Of a stretch of 64,000 nucleotides of DNA, positions 8,905-16,924 are shown piece after piece. The stretch covers positions 434,001-498,000 of the forward strand of contig NZ_QWEV01000005.1 of assembly GCF_003858395.1 (NCBI RefSeq), read 5' to 3'. Below the pieces are notes generated by a model. It was given only the letters and a program-made list of their open reading frames with translations. It was not told where the DNA came from and ran no database searches. Position 1 is the stretch's first letter. Each line of letters begins with the position of its first letter. The DNA comes from Acidipila sp. EB88 (GTDB lineage: Bacteria > Acidobacteriota > Terriglobia > Terriglobales > Acidobacteriaceae). The position numbers were made by a program, and so were the translations under genes.

Positions 8905-10035
8905 TCAGGCCGGGTTTGCGCGCACAAAGTCGTTGATGCGCGTGAGCTCTTCCTCTGCCAGGCGGAAGGTCGCTGCCGGCAGGATGCCGTCCACCTGGTC
9001 GGGCCGGCGTGCGCCCACGATTGCGGCCGTCACGGCGGGGTTGTGCAGCGTCCAGGCGATGGCAACGACGCCCGCTTCAACCTCGTGCTGCTTGCCGATT
9101 TCGCCCAGCAGCGCAGCCAGGGCTAGGTTGCGTGTCAGCTTCGGTTCGTTGAAGTTGGGGCTCTTCTTGCGCCAGTCGTCTGCCGGCATCTCGCGGACGC
9201 GCTCTGCTGTCATCTTGCCCGTCAACAGGCCCGAGGCCATGGGCGAATAGTTGATGACGCCGATGTTGTTCTCCAGGCAGAAGGGCAGGATCTCCGTCTC
9301 GACCTTGGGGTTTACCAGCGAGTAAGGCGGCTGCAACGAGGTGATCGGCGCAATCTTCTGCACGCGCCGCATTTGCTCCACCGAGAAGTTCGACACGCCG
9401 ATGTAGCGGATCTTGCCTTCTTCCTTCAGCTTCGCCAGTGTTGCCCAGCTTTCTTCGATCTGATCTTCCGGGTTGGGCCAGTGCACCTGGTACAGGTCGA
9501 TCGTTTCCCGCTCGAGTCGGCGCAGCGAGTCTTCCAGTTCCTGCCGTACCGACTTCGCATCGAGCGCACGGTAGATCTTGCGGTCCTCGGTGGTCCAGCG
9601 CATGGAGCATTTGGTGAACACCAGCGGCTTGTGCGCGCTGTGCTTCAGCATGCGCGCCACAACTTCTTCCGAGTGGCCCAGGCCGTAGATGGCTGCCGTA
9701 TCGATCCAGTTGATGCCTAGCTCCAGCGCCCGTTCGATGGTGTCGATGGAGGCCTGGTCCTCCTGGGCACCCCAGCCGAACTCCCAGTCGCCGCCACCGA
9801 TGGCCCAGGCGCCGAAACCGATGGGGCTGAGGTGCAGGTCGGAGTCGCCGAGCTGCCGCGTTTGAAAAGGTGTGGTCATGCTTGCGATGTTTGCCGTGGT
9901 GCCGGTTGTCGCCATAAGGGTGTTGGATGCCGCCTTCCCGGCGGGAGTGTCGGTTGCAGCAGGCGCTGCTTCCCCGGCAACAGTCGGCTGCGCAAGATCG
10001 CGCAGACAGAAGCTCGGCAGGCGACGGCGGTACAT
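8905..10035 (-). CDS. Aldo/keto reductase
   Basis: An NADPH-dependent oxidoreductase of the AKR superfamily with a TIM barrel. The catalytic tetrad is visible as Asp and Tyr in WIDTAAIYGLGHSEE, Lys in LVFTKCSM and His in DLYQVHWPNP. The cofactor-binding C-terminal region contains AIVGARRPDQVDGIL. The substrate cannot be told from sequence. ATG 10035 is preceded by GGGAGGGGAG at good spacing and lies just after the stop of the upstream RNA ligase-like gene, which suggests translational coupling. However, the conserved barrel begins only at MTTPFQTRQLGDSDL (ATG 9879), so the first 52 residues are an unusual low-complexity extension or the start is downstream. Confidence 0.9.
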   Translation of the reverse strand: MYRRRLPSFCLRDLAQPTVAGEAAPAATDTPAGKAASNTLMATTGTTANIASMTTPFQTRQLGDSDLHLSPIGFGAWAIGGGDWEFGWGAQEDQASIDTIERALELGINWIDTAAIYGLGHSEEVVARMLKHSAHKPLVFTKCSMRWTTEDRKIYRALDAKSVRQELEDSLRRLERETIDLYQVHWPNPEDQIEESWATLAKLKEEGKIRYIGVSNFSVEQMRRVQKIAPITSLQPPYSLVNPKVETEILPFCLENNIGVINYSPMASGLLTGKMTAERVREMPADDWRKKSPNFNEPKLTRNLALAALLGEIGKQHEVEAGVVAIAWTLHNPAVTAAIVGARRPDQVDGILPAATFRLAEEELTRINDFVRANPA

Positions 10036-10039
10036 AGCG

Positions 10040-10795
10040 CTACTCCCCTCCCGCTGGGGTCACTGCTGCGTTGCCAGCCATGCCGGGCGCCGAGTGTTCG
10101 AGCCCGGCAAACGGAAACTCGTCCGCCAGCTTCCATGGGCCGCCCTCGTAGTGCCATAGCAGGAGGCTGCTGGCCTCCGCCGTCCACGGGCGAAAGCCCT
10201 CCGACAACCGGCTGTACAGCGTACGCGCCTCCGCCGGGTCCACCTTGTTCTGGATCACCACGTGGGGGTGGAACGGCTGCAGGTCCTGCCGGGTAAGCCA
10301 CGGCAGCCATCGCCCGCGGAGGGCCGCGTGGATCGTGAACAGCTCCGGGGCCTTGAGCGCGTACGCCACGCCGCGTCCCAGCCGCAACAGGTCGTGCACG
10401 GCGAGCGGGAATGGTTCCCGCCGGGCCTCGTGTGCAAGCACCCCGCGGATCGAGTCGATCTCCTCACCGGGCAGGGCATGAAACATGGAGAGGTGCGCGG
10501 GGATGCGGTTGAGCTTCGCCGGGAAGTGCAGCCGCCGCTCCTGCTCGAACTGCTGCTGCCCCGGCGCAGCCAGGCCGAGGGTGACAATGAGGGGGCGCAC
10601 CGACGGGGTCGTCGCGCCGTGCTGCGCCGCGAGGTCGGGTTGCCGTGAGTGCGTGGCAGCAACGTGCATCGAGCCAGGGACTGCCGCTGCTGATGTCGCC
10701 GTCACCGGCATCGGCTCGGCGGTGTTCGCCTGGGCAGAGTGCTCGTTCCGCTGTTCGTCGGGGGTGTGCCTCACCATGCCAGCTCGCTTTGTCAT
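10040..10795 (-). CDS. 2'-5' RNA ligase / 2H phosphoesterase-like protein
   Basis: A 251-residue protein with a C-terminal 2H phosphoesterase-like domain. Family enzymes act on 2'-5' or cyclic phosphate bonds in RNA, using two H-x-T/S-x motifs. The first motif is HLSMF in IPAHLSMFHALPG. The second is HPHVVIQNKVDP, where Val stands in place of the usual Thr/Ser, so catalysis may be impaired. The core starts around residue 67 (VRPLIVTLGLAAPG). The preceding 66 residues are low-complexity and the true start may be internal; no strong ribosome-binding site supports ATG 10795. It is upstream of the aldo/keto reductase with only 4 bp between stop and start. Confidence 0.72.
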   Translation of the reverse strand: MTKRAGMVRHTPDEQRNEHSAQANTAEPMPVTATSAAAVPGSMHVAATHSRQPDLAAQHGATTPSVRPLIVTLGLAAPGQQQFEQERRLHFPAKLNRIPAHLSMFHALPGEEIDSIRGVLAHEARREPFPLAVHDLLRLGRGVAYALKAPELFTIHAALRGRWLPWLTRQDLQPFHPHVVIQNKVDPAEARTLYSRLSEGFRPWTAEASSLLLWHYEGGPWKLADEFPFAGLEHSAPGMAGNAAVTPAGGE

Positions 10796-10880
10796 GCCTG
10801 CTAAGATGCTCGCGCTGGTCGGGCGTCCTAGCGGATCCGTAGGTCGATAGGCATGCCGGCCAGACTTTGCCCCGCGTTTT

Positions 10881-10889
10881 TGCTATAGT
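10881..10889 (+). promoter_or_regulatory. Extended -10 promoter candidate for rpsP
   Basis: TGCTATAGT matches an extended -10 (TGnTATAAT) with one mismatch. It is 145 bases before the rpsP start codon. No good -35 hexamer is seen at the usual spacing, as is normal for extended -10 promoters. Confidence 0.5.
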
Positions 10890-11034
10890 TACTAGCTGGG
10901 GCTAGTGCACTGCGCTTTGTTGAGCACACCCGCTCCTCAAAGGCTTCGCCGCAGCACTCTGCAACGTTTGCCGCCGGCATCGGAGCGCCCAACCCATATT
11001 CTGCCGTACCGTAGTTGATGAAAGGATTTTCACT

Positions 11035-11292
11035 GTGTTGATGATTCGTCTGGCGCGCTTTGGCGCCCGCAAGAAGCCGTTCTACCGTGTGGTTGTGATC
11101 GAAAAGGACCGTGCGCGCAACGGGCGTTCCATCGAGCTCGTCGGCACCTACAACCCCCGCACCAACCCTGCCACTGTCGACTTTAAGCGCGATCGCATCG
11201 ACTACTGGACCAGCAAGGGTGCACAGCTCTCCGAGCGCGTAGAGAAGCTGCTCAAGGCCGCCCCTGTGGCGCCAGCGGAAGCAACGGCCTAG
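11035..11292 (+). CDS. rpsP: 30S ribosomal protein S16
   Basis: An 85-residue small-subunit protein involved in 30S assembly. The N-terminus MIRLARFGARKKPFYRVVV and the segment ELVGTYNPRTNPATVDF are diagnostic. GTG 11035 has GAAAGGA eight bases upstream; ATG 11041 is an alternative. It leads the conserved order rpsP-khpA-rimM-trmD-rplS-rnhB. A strong hairpin (11391-11410) and a second promoter separate it from khpA, so S16 can be made independently of the rest. Confidence 0.97.
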   Translation: MLMIRLARFGARKKPFYRVVVIEKDRARNGRSIELVGTYNPRTNPATVDFKRDRIDYWTSKGAQLSERVEKLLKAAPVAPAEATA

Positions 11293-11390
11293 CTTTCGGG
11301 CCTGGCTCGTTCGACTGGTTCACTCCAGGACGAGCGGCCGCGCCAATGATCCTTCGCTTCTCTCTCTACCTACCTGACTCGCATCGCGTA

Positions 11391-11418
11391 GCGCCCCTTC
11401 ACCGGGGCGCCGCTTTTT
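11391..11418 (+). terminator. Terminator after rpsP
   Basis: GCGCCCC (11391-11397) pairs with GGGGCGC (11404-11410) around a 6-base loop and is followed by CGCTTTTTG. It is a typical intrinsic terminator, possibly with partial read-through into khpA. Confidence 0.8.
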
Positions 11419-11492
11419 GTGTAAGCGATCAAGTGAAAATGCGACTCGGCGCAGGCTCCGGTTATTCCCTCCGCATCGTCTATGTGGGACTA

Positions 11493-11520
11493 TTGCGTTG
11501 CGGCGACAAGCTGGTACTAT
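11493..11520 (+). promoter_or_regulatory. Promoter candidate for khpA-rimM-trmD
   Basis: TTGCGT (11493-11498), a 16-base spacer and TACTAT (11515-11520) preceded by TGG, giving an extended -10. The khpA start codon follows 61 bases downstream. The position between the rpsP terminator and khpA supports a separate transcription start. Confidence 0.55.
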
Positions 11521-11581
11521 TGCGCCACTTTGAAGCGGAGTTGCCCCATAGTGGAGGCTCTTCAAGGTTGGAGCAGCAGGT

Positions 11582-11911
11582 ATGAGCGACGAGCGAAGCA
11601 TCCCGGCAGTTGGGGCGGACGATACACATACGCTGGTGACGCAGATCGCGCGTGCACTGGTGGATCATCCCGAGGCAGTGCTAGTACAGGCTGTGGAACG
11701 TGAAGAATGCACCATCCTCCGCCTTCATGTTTCCGAGTCCGATATCGGCAAGGTGATCGGCAAGCAGGGGCGCACAGCGCACTCGCTGCGCACCATCCTG
11801 AGCGCCGTCAGCATGAAGTACCATCACCGCTACACCCTCGACATAGTCGAGAACAACCCGGCGCCGCACGCCGTCCCTGCCCCGATGATGTCGCCGGAGC
11901 CGCCCGCGTAG
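11582..11911 (+). CDS. khpA: KH domain RNA-binding protein KhpA
   Basis: A small RNA-binding protein of 109 residues built around one KH domain. The core motif IGKVIGKQGRTAHSLRTIL contains the GxxG loop (GKQG) that contacts RNA. KhpA-type proteins (also called YlqC) pair with KhpB/Jag and affect cell elongation and RNA handling in other bacteria. The C-terminus after the KH fold is Pro/Ala-rich. ATG 11582 follows GGAGCAGCAGGT. Its position between rpsP and rimM is the canonical one. Confidence 0.93.
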   Translation: MSDERSIPAVGADDTHTLVTQIARALVDHPEAVLVQAVEREECTILRLHVSESDIGKVIGKQGRTAHSLRTILSAVSMKYHHRYTLDIVENNPAPHAVPAPMMSPEPPA

Positions 11912-11934
11912 CTCGCACGAATAGACACGAGACC

Positions 11935-12621
11935 TTGCCCAGCCAGTCCAAACGCACCGACACGCCCCCCTTGTCATCGCACGCCATCGCTCCGGAGCCG
12001 GCAGAAGCGTGGCTGCGCGTGGCCAGCATCGTTCGCCCGCAGGGCCACCGCGGCGACGTGATCGCCGACCTGCTTACCGACTTTCCGGAGCGCTTTGCAG
12101 ACAGGCCTGCAGTAGCGCTGCGACCGGCCGGCGCCACGGTGCCGACGCGCCACGTCACGGTCACTAGCTACCGCATGCACCAGGGTCGCGTGGTGCTGCA
12201 CTTTGACGAGTGCGCCACCATGAACGACGCGGAAACCCTGCGCGGGCTCGAGGTGGTGATTCCCTGGGAGAAACGCAAGCCTCTCCCCGAGGACGAGGTG
12301 TACATTGCGGAGCTGTCGGGCTGCGTGCTGATCGACACCTGTTCTGGTCGAACGGTCGGCACCGTGATCGACGTGGATCGTGAGACCAGCAACAGCGCGC
12401 TACTGGTGGTTTCCCCCGTGCTCGTCGGCCGCGAGGAAGCAGAGATCGAAGGCGCGAACAGTGCCGGCGAAGAACTGCTGATCCCCTTCGTGAAGGCTTA
12501 CAAGCCCCGGTGGGATCTTAAGGCGCGTACCCTGCACATGGAGCTTCCGGATGGCCTGCTGGACCTGACGGCGGAGTTGTCAGCCGCGCCGGATGAGCCT
12601 CGGGACGCAAGCTCCGACTAG
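11935..12621 (+). CDS. rimM: Ribosome maturation factor RimM
   Basis: Assists maturation of the 30S head around S19. The N-terminal RimM domain begins at [18 protein letters not shown]. The C-terminal PRC-barrel includes [15 protein letters not shown], and the end [18 protein letters not shown] is characteristic. The length of about 228 residues is slightly long. The frame is open well upstream and overlaps khpA, so the start is uncertain. TTG 11935 is the best candidate by position, although it has only a weak ribosome-binding site. It lies between khpA (23 bp gap) and trmD (61 bp gap) in the canonical operon. Confidence 0.9.
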   Translation: MPSQSKRTDTPPLSSHAIAPEPAEAWLRVASIVRPQGHRGDVIADLLTDFPERFADRPAVALRPAGATVPTRHVTVTSYRMHQGRVVLHFDECATMNDAETLRGLEVVIPWEKRKPLPEDEVYIAELSGCVLIDTCSGRTVGTVIDVDRETSNSALLVVSPVLVGREEAEIEGANSAGEELLIPFVKAYKPRWDLKARTLHMELPDGLLDLTAELSAAPDEPRDASSD

Positions 12622-12682
12622 GCAATCGCGACGCCCGCAGCCCGGCAGCAAAACCAGCAGCACGCAGGAAGAATCACCTCCC

Positions 12683-13534
12683 ATGCGCTTCGACATTCTC
12701 ACGATCTTTCCTGATTTCTTCGGGGTGCCCACTGCGAAGAGCGCCGCCGGCACCGGCATCTTCGGCTCCGGCATGCTGCGCCGCGCCTTGTCGGACGGGC
12801 AGGTCGAAGCCCACGTGCACAACCTGCGCTCGTTTGCGACCGACCGGCACCACACGGTGGACGACCGCCCGTTCGGCGGTGGCGAGGGCATGGTGCTCAA
12901 GCCGGAACCCTTTGCCGCGGCGCTGGAGTCGATCGGCGTGCCGTCAAAAGCCGAGCGTGACCCGTCCAGAACGCTTGTGCTGCTGCTCTCGGCCCAGGGC
13001 CGCACGTTTACGCAGGGGGTGGCGCATGCGCTGGCCCGCGTGGAGCGGGTGGTTCTGCTGTGCGGCCGCTACGAGGGCGTGGACGAGCGCGTATCGACGC
13101 TGCTGTGCGATGGGGAAATCTCGATCGGCGACTATGTGCTGACCGGCGGCGAACTGGGCGCAGCGGTGATCGTCGACGCCGTGACCCGGCTCGTGCCCGG
13201 CGTGCTTGGCAATGCCGCCTCCAGCGCGTTTGAAAGTTTTGGCGTTGCCGACACGCTGCTGGCCGACACACACTCGCCCGCGGCTTCGCCCCGCGCTACC
13301 CATGGCGCGGGCGGCTTGCTGGATTACCCGCAATACACGCGGCCGCCCGAGTTCGCGGGGAGCGCCGTGCCCGAGGTCCTGCTCAATGGCAACCATGAGC
13401 AAGTGCGGCGCTGGCGGAGAGAAAAGGCGCTCGAAAAGACATGGCGCAACCGCCCGGACCTGCTGGAGCAGGCCGAGTTGAGCCCGGCGGACCGGGTGTT
13501 CCTGGCGTCGCTCGCCGCGCGGCAAACGGCCTGA
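12683..13534 (+). CDS. trmD: tRNA (guanine-N1-)-methyltransferase TrmD
   Basis: Methylates G37 in the tRNA anticodon loop using S-adenosylmethionine and prevents frameshifting. It is a SPOUT (trefoil-knot) enzyme of 283 residues. The N-terminus [13 protein letters not shown], the segment [18 protein letters not shown] and the knot motifs [12 protein letters not shown] and [14 protein letters not shown] are all present. The C-terminal domain includes [10 protein letters not shown] and [18 protein letters not shown] 12683 starts at the conserved N-terminus with AGGAAG upstream. Confidence 0.97.
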   Translation: MRFDILTIFPDFFGVPTAKSAAGTGIFGSGMLRRALSDGQVEAHVHNLRSFATDRHHTVDDRPFGGGEGMVLKPEPFAAALESIGVPSKAERDPSRTLVLLLSAQGRTFTQGVAHALARVERVVLLCGRYEGVDERVSTLLCDGEISIGDYVLTGGELGAAVIVDAVTRLVPGVLGNAASSAFESFGVADTLLADTHSPAASPRATHGAGGLLDYPQYTRPPEFAGSAVPEVLLNGNHEQVRRWRREKALEKTWRNRPDLLEQAELSPADRVFLASLAARQTA

Positions 13535-13637
13535 TCATCCCTGCGTTCGAGTCTTGGTGGCAGGCCTTTTTCGGAGCGAAAAGCCGGATCAAGGCAGCCG
13601 TTGCAGCGCCTGGAACTGCGGCAACCCGCCCAACTTC

Positions 13638-13646
13638 TGCTACACT
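13638..13646 (+). promoter_or_regulatory. Extended -10 promoter candidate for rplS
   Basis: TGCTACACT resembles an extended -10 and lies 76 bases before the rplS start in the unusually long (187-base) trmD-rplS gap. No convincing -35 is seen. It would allow L19 expression independent of trmD. Confidence 0.4.
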
Positions 13647-13721
13647 GAGGATTCGGTTCGCGCCCGGCAATCCAGACCGTAGTGCAGCAGCTGAAAATAC
13701 GATCAAGTTCAGGAACAGCCC

Positions 13722-14075
13722 ATGTCTATTCATCCAGTGATGCAGCGCCTTGCCGATAAGTTGAAGCGCACCGATCTTCCCGCATTTGCCACCGGCGACA
13801 CCGTGCGCGTCCAGGTCAAGATCAAGGAAGGCGAGAAGGAACGTCTGCAGGCCTTTGAAGGCCTCGTAATCGCGTTCAAGAAGGGTCCGCAGGGCACCTT
13901 CACAGTTCGCAAGATGAGCTTCGGCCAGGGCGTCGAGCGCATCTTCCCTTTCAACTCCAAGGTTGTCGACAAGGTCGAGAAGCTCCGTTCGGCCAAGATC
14001 CGCCGTTCGAAGCTCTTTTACCTGCGCGGTCTGCGCGGCAAGGCTGCCCGCCTCAAGGAAGTCGACCGCTCCTAG
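13722..14075 (+). CDS. rplS: 50S ribosomal protein L19
   Basis: A 117-residue protein at the 30S-50S interface. The diagnostic segments are [54 protein letters not shown] and the C-terminal [20 protein letters not shown] 13722 begins at the usual N-terminus and is preceded by CAGGAACAGCCC. An intrinsic terminator follows directly. Confidence 0.97.
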   Translation: MSIHPVMQRLADKLKRTDLPAFATGDTVRVQVKIKEGEKERLQAFEGLVIAFKKGPQGTFTVRKMSFGQGVERIFPFNSKVVDKVEKLRSAKIRRSKLFYLRGLRGKAARLKEVDRS

Positions 14076-14102
14076 TTTGCAAGAAGCAGCAGGCATCAAC
14101 AC

Positions 14103-14130
14103 AAAGGCGTCTCCCTGCGAGACGCCTTTT
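14103..14130 (+). terminator. Terminator after rplS
   Basis: An 11-bp perfect stem (14103-14113 with 14119-14129) with a 5-base loop ends in TTTT. It closes the ribosomal block, so rnhB needs its own promoter. Confidence 0.85.
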
Positions 14131-14192
14131 GTGCGTGGCGGCTCTCTGCTTCCCGCTTGAGCCCGACGCTGGGCCGGTCCTCGACGGTCCTC

Positions 14193-14198
14193 TACACT
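14193..14198 (+). promoter_or_regulatory. -10 box of a putative leaderless rnhB promoter
   Basis: TACACT lies only seven bases before the rnhB ATG. No Shine-Dalgarno sequence is present, so transcription probably starts at or next to the start codon. Confidence 0.5.
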
Positions 14199-14205
14199 GA
14201 AATCG

Positions 14206-14934
14206 ATGGCTGCTCCCACAACCCCTGCCCGTTCGCGCCGGCTTCCTGACGCTGAAGTCTCCAAGGCCACGCGCAAGCTGCGCATGCTGCAGACCCTTTG
14301 CTGCGATGACAGCTTCGAGCGCGCGGCAATCTCCGAAGGCGCTACACGGATCGCGGGTGTCGACGAGGTGGGACGCGGCGCGCTGTTTGGCCCCGTGGTC
14401 GCCGCCGCCGTGATCCTGCCGCTCGACTGCAACGCCGAGGCCCTGCAGGCTGCGGGGCTGCGCGACTCCAAGCAACTGCTCCCCGAGGAGCGCGAGCGCC
14501 TTGCCGCCATGGTGCGCGCGTGCGCCGTCGCGATCACCATCCGCGAGATCGACGCGGCCACCATCGACCGGGTCAATATCTACCAGGCCACCAAGCTCGC
14601 GATGCTGCGCGCGGTGGAGGACCTTGCACCCGCGCCCGATCACCTGCTGATCGATGCGCTGCGGCTGCAGCATCCGTGTCCGCAGACCAACATCGTGTAC
14701 GGCGACTCCCGCTCGCTGTCGATCGCTGCCGCCTCTGTGGTGGCCAAGGTATATCGCGATGCGCGCATGTGCGCGCTGCACAAGCAGTACCCCGTGTACG
14801 GGCTGCACGAGCACAAGGGCTATGCCACGCCGGAGCACCAGAGGGCCTTGTTGCGGTATGGCCCATCGCCGCTGCACCGCCGCAGCTTCCGCCCTGTGTG
14901 GGAGGCGCTGCTGCCCTGGGACGCGCATTGCTGA
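14206..14934 (+). CDS. rnhB: Ribonuclease HII
   Basis: Removes ribonucleotides from RNA-DNA hybrids in the cytoplasm. The metal-binding Asp-Glu pair sits in IAGVDEVGRGALFGPVVAAA (about residues 46-65). A third Asp occurs in DHLLIDALRL, and another region, NIVYGDSRSLSIAAASVVAK, is typical of the family. The C-terminus with YGLHEHKGYATPEHQRAL completes the fold. The length of 242 residues includes an N-terminal extension of about 40 residues. It is the last gene of the conserved rpsP...rnhB order and appears to have its own leaderless promoter. Confidence 0.95.
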   Translation: MAAPTTPARSRRLPDAEVSKATRKLRMLQTLCCDDSFERAAISEGATRIAGVDEVGRGALFGPVVAAAVILPLDCNAEALQAAGLRDSKQLLPEERERLAAMVRACAVAITIREIDAATIDRVNIYQATKLAMLRAVEDLAPAPDHLLIDALRLQHPCPQTNIVYGDSRSLSIAAASVVAKVYRDARMCALHKQYPVYGLHEHKGYATPEHQRALLRYGPSPLHRRSFRPVWEALLPWDAHC

Positions 14935-14977
14935 TAGCTTGAAGAACAGCGCGCACCGCGTGCACAAAGGAGACCTG

Positions 14978-15736
14978 TTGCCGCGACGCTTGATGTGCCT
15001 GACTGCCCACCCGGATGATGAAGCCGGCGCGTTTGGAGCGGCCCTGCTGCTCGCCGCCGAACAAGGAATCGAAACATCCGTGGTCTGCCTGACCGAGGGC
15101 GCCGCCGGCTCCTACCGGCAGGAAGGCCAGACCGATGAAGAACTCGCTGCATCCCGTCGCGAAGAGTTTGTGGACGCCTGCCATGCGCTCGCAATCGATG
15201 AGGCCCGCCTGCTGAAGTATCCCGACGGGCAGCTCTGGGAGCAGCCGTTTCTGTCGCTCGTGGGCGTGTTTGTGGAAGGCATCCGCCGCTTCCGGCCGCA
15301 TGTGGTGCTGACCTTTGGCGGTGAAGGCGGGGTCAATCTTCATCGCGATCACACCACCGTTTCGCTGGCAGCGACCGCGGCGTTTCACTGGGCGGGACGC
15401 TCCGGATTCTTCGCCGAACAGCTCGAGACGCTTCCCATCTGGGCCCCACAGAAGCTCTATTATGCCGCCACGCAGTTCCTGTCGACCCGCGACGAGGAAG
15501 CGCAGCGCGGAGGCACCATGCCGCCTGTGTCACTCTCGCTCCACCTGGATGACGCGCTGATGGAGCGCAAGCTCGCCGTGTTCGGCAAACACACGTCGCA
15601 GCGCGGCGTGATCGAGCGCGTGCGTGCGCAGTTTGGCGACCAGATGAACCGCGAGGATTACCACCTCGTCGCGACGCGGACACCCGTGACCGGCGTGGAA
15701 GAGGATTTCTGGGGCGGGGTCGTGCTGGACGCGTAG
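14978..15736 (+). CDS. PIG-L family N-acetylglucosaminyl deacetylase (BshB-like)
   Basis: A zinc-dependent deacetylase of the LmbE/PIG-L family, 252 residues. The signature AHPDDEAGAFGAALL provides the His and Asp/Asp metal ligands. A second His-rich motif VNLHRDHTTVS supplies the remaining ligand. In bacillithiol producers a homologue (BshB) deacetylates GlcNAc-malate; the presence of bshC in this window supports that role, but related family members act on other substrates. TTG 14978 is chosen because AAAGGAG lies five bases upstream; the next ATG (14993) is too far from it. It follows rnhB by 43 bp and ends at a dispersed element. Confidence 0.85.
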   Translation: MPRRLMCLTAHPDDEAGAFGAALLLAAEQGIETSVVCLTEGAAGSYRQEGQTDEELAASRREEFVDACHALAIDEARLLKYPDGQLWEQPFLSLVGVFVEGIRRFRPHVVLTFGGEGGVNLHRDHTTVSLAATAAFHWAGRSGFFAEQLETLPIWAPQKLYYAATQFLSTRDEEAQRGGTMPPVSLSLHLDDALMERKLAVFGKHTSQRGVIERVRAQFGDQMNREDYHLVATRTPVTGVEEDFWGGVVLDA

Positions 15737-15748
15737 CAAGTTCGAAAT

Positions 15749-15874
15749 CGCCTGCGCGGCTGGCGGTCCCTGAACAACGAAGAGCAGCCATTCTCCGAGA
15801 GGACCCGGGAATGCCTGCTCTTTTAATTTTCGGATACCCGCCACGAAGTGGCCGCCTCCCGCGCAGGGGGTCTT
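15749..15874 (-). repeat. Dispersed terminator-containing element, copy B
   Basis: The left arm (15749-15770) contains CCTGCGCGG and GGCGGTCCC. The right arm (15831-15874) is the reverse complement of the left arm of copy A at 1211-1250, including the palindrome CCACGAAGTGG. The copy is inverted relative to copy A and encloses a different core hairpin. Its right end lies four bases from the uppS stop codon. Confidence 0.7.
15780..15824. terminator. Bidirectional terminator between the deacetylase gene and uppS
   Basis: Arms 15780-15793 and 15809-15822 pair with a single C-C mismatch and are followed by TTTTAATTTT. It forms the core of dispersed element copy B. Confidence 0.8.
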
Positions 15875-15877
15875 GCT

Positions 15878-16702
15878 TTACCGGGGAACCAGGACACTCC
15901 CGGCCAGAGCGCCGCCTTCGGATTCGCTCAAGCCGCCGAACCGACGGTTGCGGGCGCCAAATGCCTCGATGGCTTCCAGCAGGTGGGAACCGCGAAAGTC
16001 GGGCCAGAGACGCTCAGTGACGAAGATCTCGGTGTACGCGATCTGCCAGAGCAGGTAGTTCGAAATCCGCATTTCGCCCGAGGTGCGGATCAAGAGGTCA
16101 GGGTCGGGCATATCGCGCGTGTACAGGTGCCGCTCGATGTCGTGCTCGGTCACCTGGTCGGGGCGCAGCAGACCCTGCTCGACCTCGCGGGCCAGTGCGC
16201 GCACGGCGTCCACCAGCTCGGAACGCGAACCGTAATTGAGGGCAAGCGTCAGGGTGGTGCCGGTGTTGCGGCAGGTCGCTTCCGCAGCCCACTCCATGCG
16301 GTCGCGCACCTCGGAAGGCAACTCGGCGGTGCGCCCGATGTACTGGATGCGCACGTTGTTGTCGTTCATGCGTTCGACGTTGCTGGCCAGGTAGCTCGAC
16401 AGCAGCCGCATCAGGAACGACACTTCGAGACGAGGGCGGCGCAGGCTGTTCTCAAGCGAAAAAGCGTACAGGGTCAGCCAGGGCAGGTTGATGCGTGACG
16501 CGGTTTCTACGACGAACTGGACCGACTCTGCGCCCTGCTTGTGCCCCACAAAGCGCTTCATGGAGCGCTTCCCCGCCCAGCGCCCATTGCCATCCATGAT
16601 GATGGCTACATGCTCGGGCATACGCGTGGGATCGAGACGGCGGAAGATAGCCAACTCTTCCGCGGAAAGTTCATGAACGCGGCTGGGCTGCTGCAGTGAC
16701 AA
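15878..16702 (-). CDS. uppS: Isoprenyl transferase / undecaprenyl diphosphate synthase
   Basis: A cis-prenyltransferase that makes the C55 lipid carrier for peptidoglycan and other wall glycans. Signature motifs are IIMDGNGRWAGKRS with the catalytic Asp at about residue 37, LALNYGSRSELVDAV, and LIRTSGEMRISNYLLWQIAY near the C-terminus. The length of 274 residues is normal. The TTG start at 16702 has GAGGT about seven bases upstream. A TATGCT hexamer (about 25 bases before the start on the minus strand) is a possible -10. It is convergent with the PIG-L deacetylase. Confidence 0.95.
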   Translation of the reverse strand: MSLQQPSRVHELSAEELAIFRRLDPTRMPEHVAIIMDGNGRWAGKRSMKRFVGHKQGAESVQFVVETASRINLPWLTLYAFSLENSLRRPRLEVSFLMRLLSSYLASNVERMNDNNVRIQYIGRTAELPSEVRDRMEWAAEATCRNTGTTLTLALNYGSRSELVDAVRALAREVEQGLLRPDQVTEHDIERHLYTRDMPDPDLLIRTSGEMRISNYLLWQIAYTEIFVTERLWPDFRGSHLLEAIEAFGARNRRFGGLSESEGGALAGSVLVPR

Positions 16703-16924
16703 CGGGCGACCTCAGTGTGACCGTAGCATAGCTTGCGGGTGCCCGCAAAGCGGGCGGGGCCGCGTGGAAACACCGAAGGAAGCACGGCTCGAAACAACCA
16801 CGCAAAGCGAAGCACCATGTGGGAAACAGGGGGCCGAGCGCGAACGATGCATGGGCGCGGCGCTACCCCGGGGCGGCCCAATGGGCCAGGCGCGCGCGGG
16901 GTGGGACGGGACATACACCCGGCG

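Noticed and set aside
10867-10889. TTGCCC and TATAGT as a standard -35/-10 pair for rpsP
   Set aside because: The spacer is only 11 bases, too short for sigma-70; the extended -10 alone is kept.
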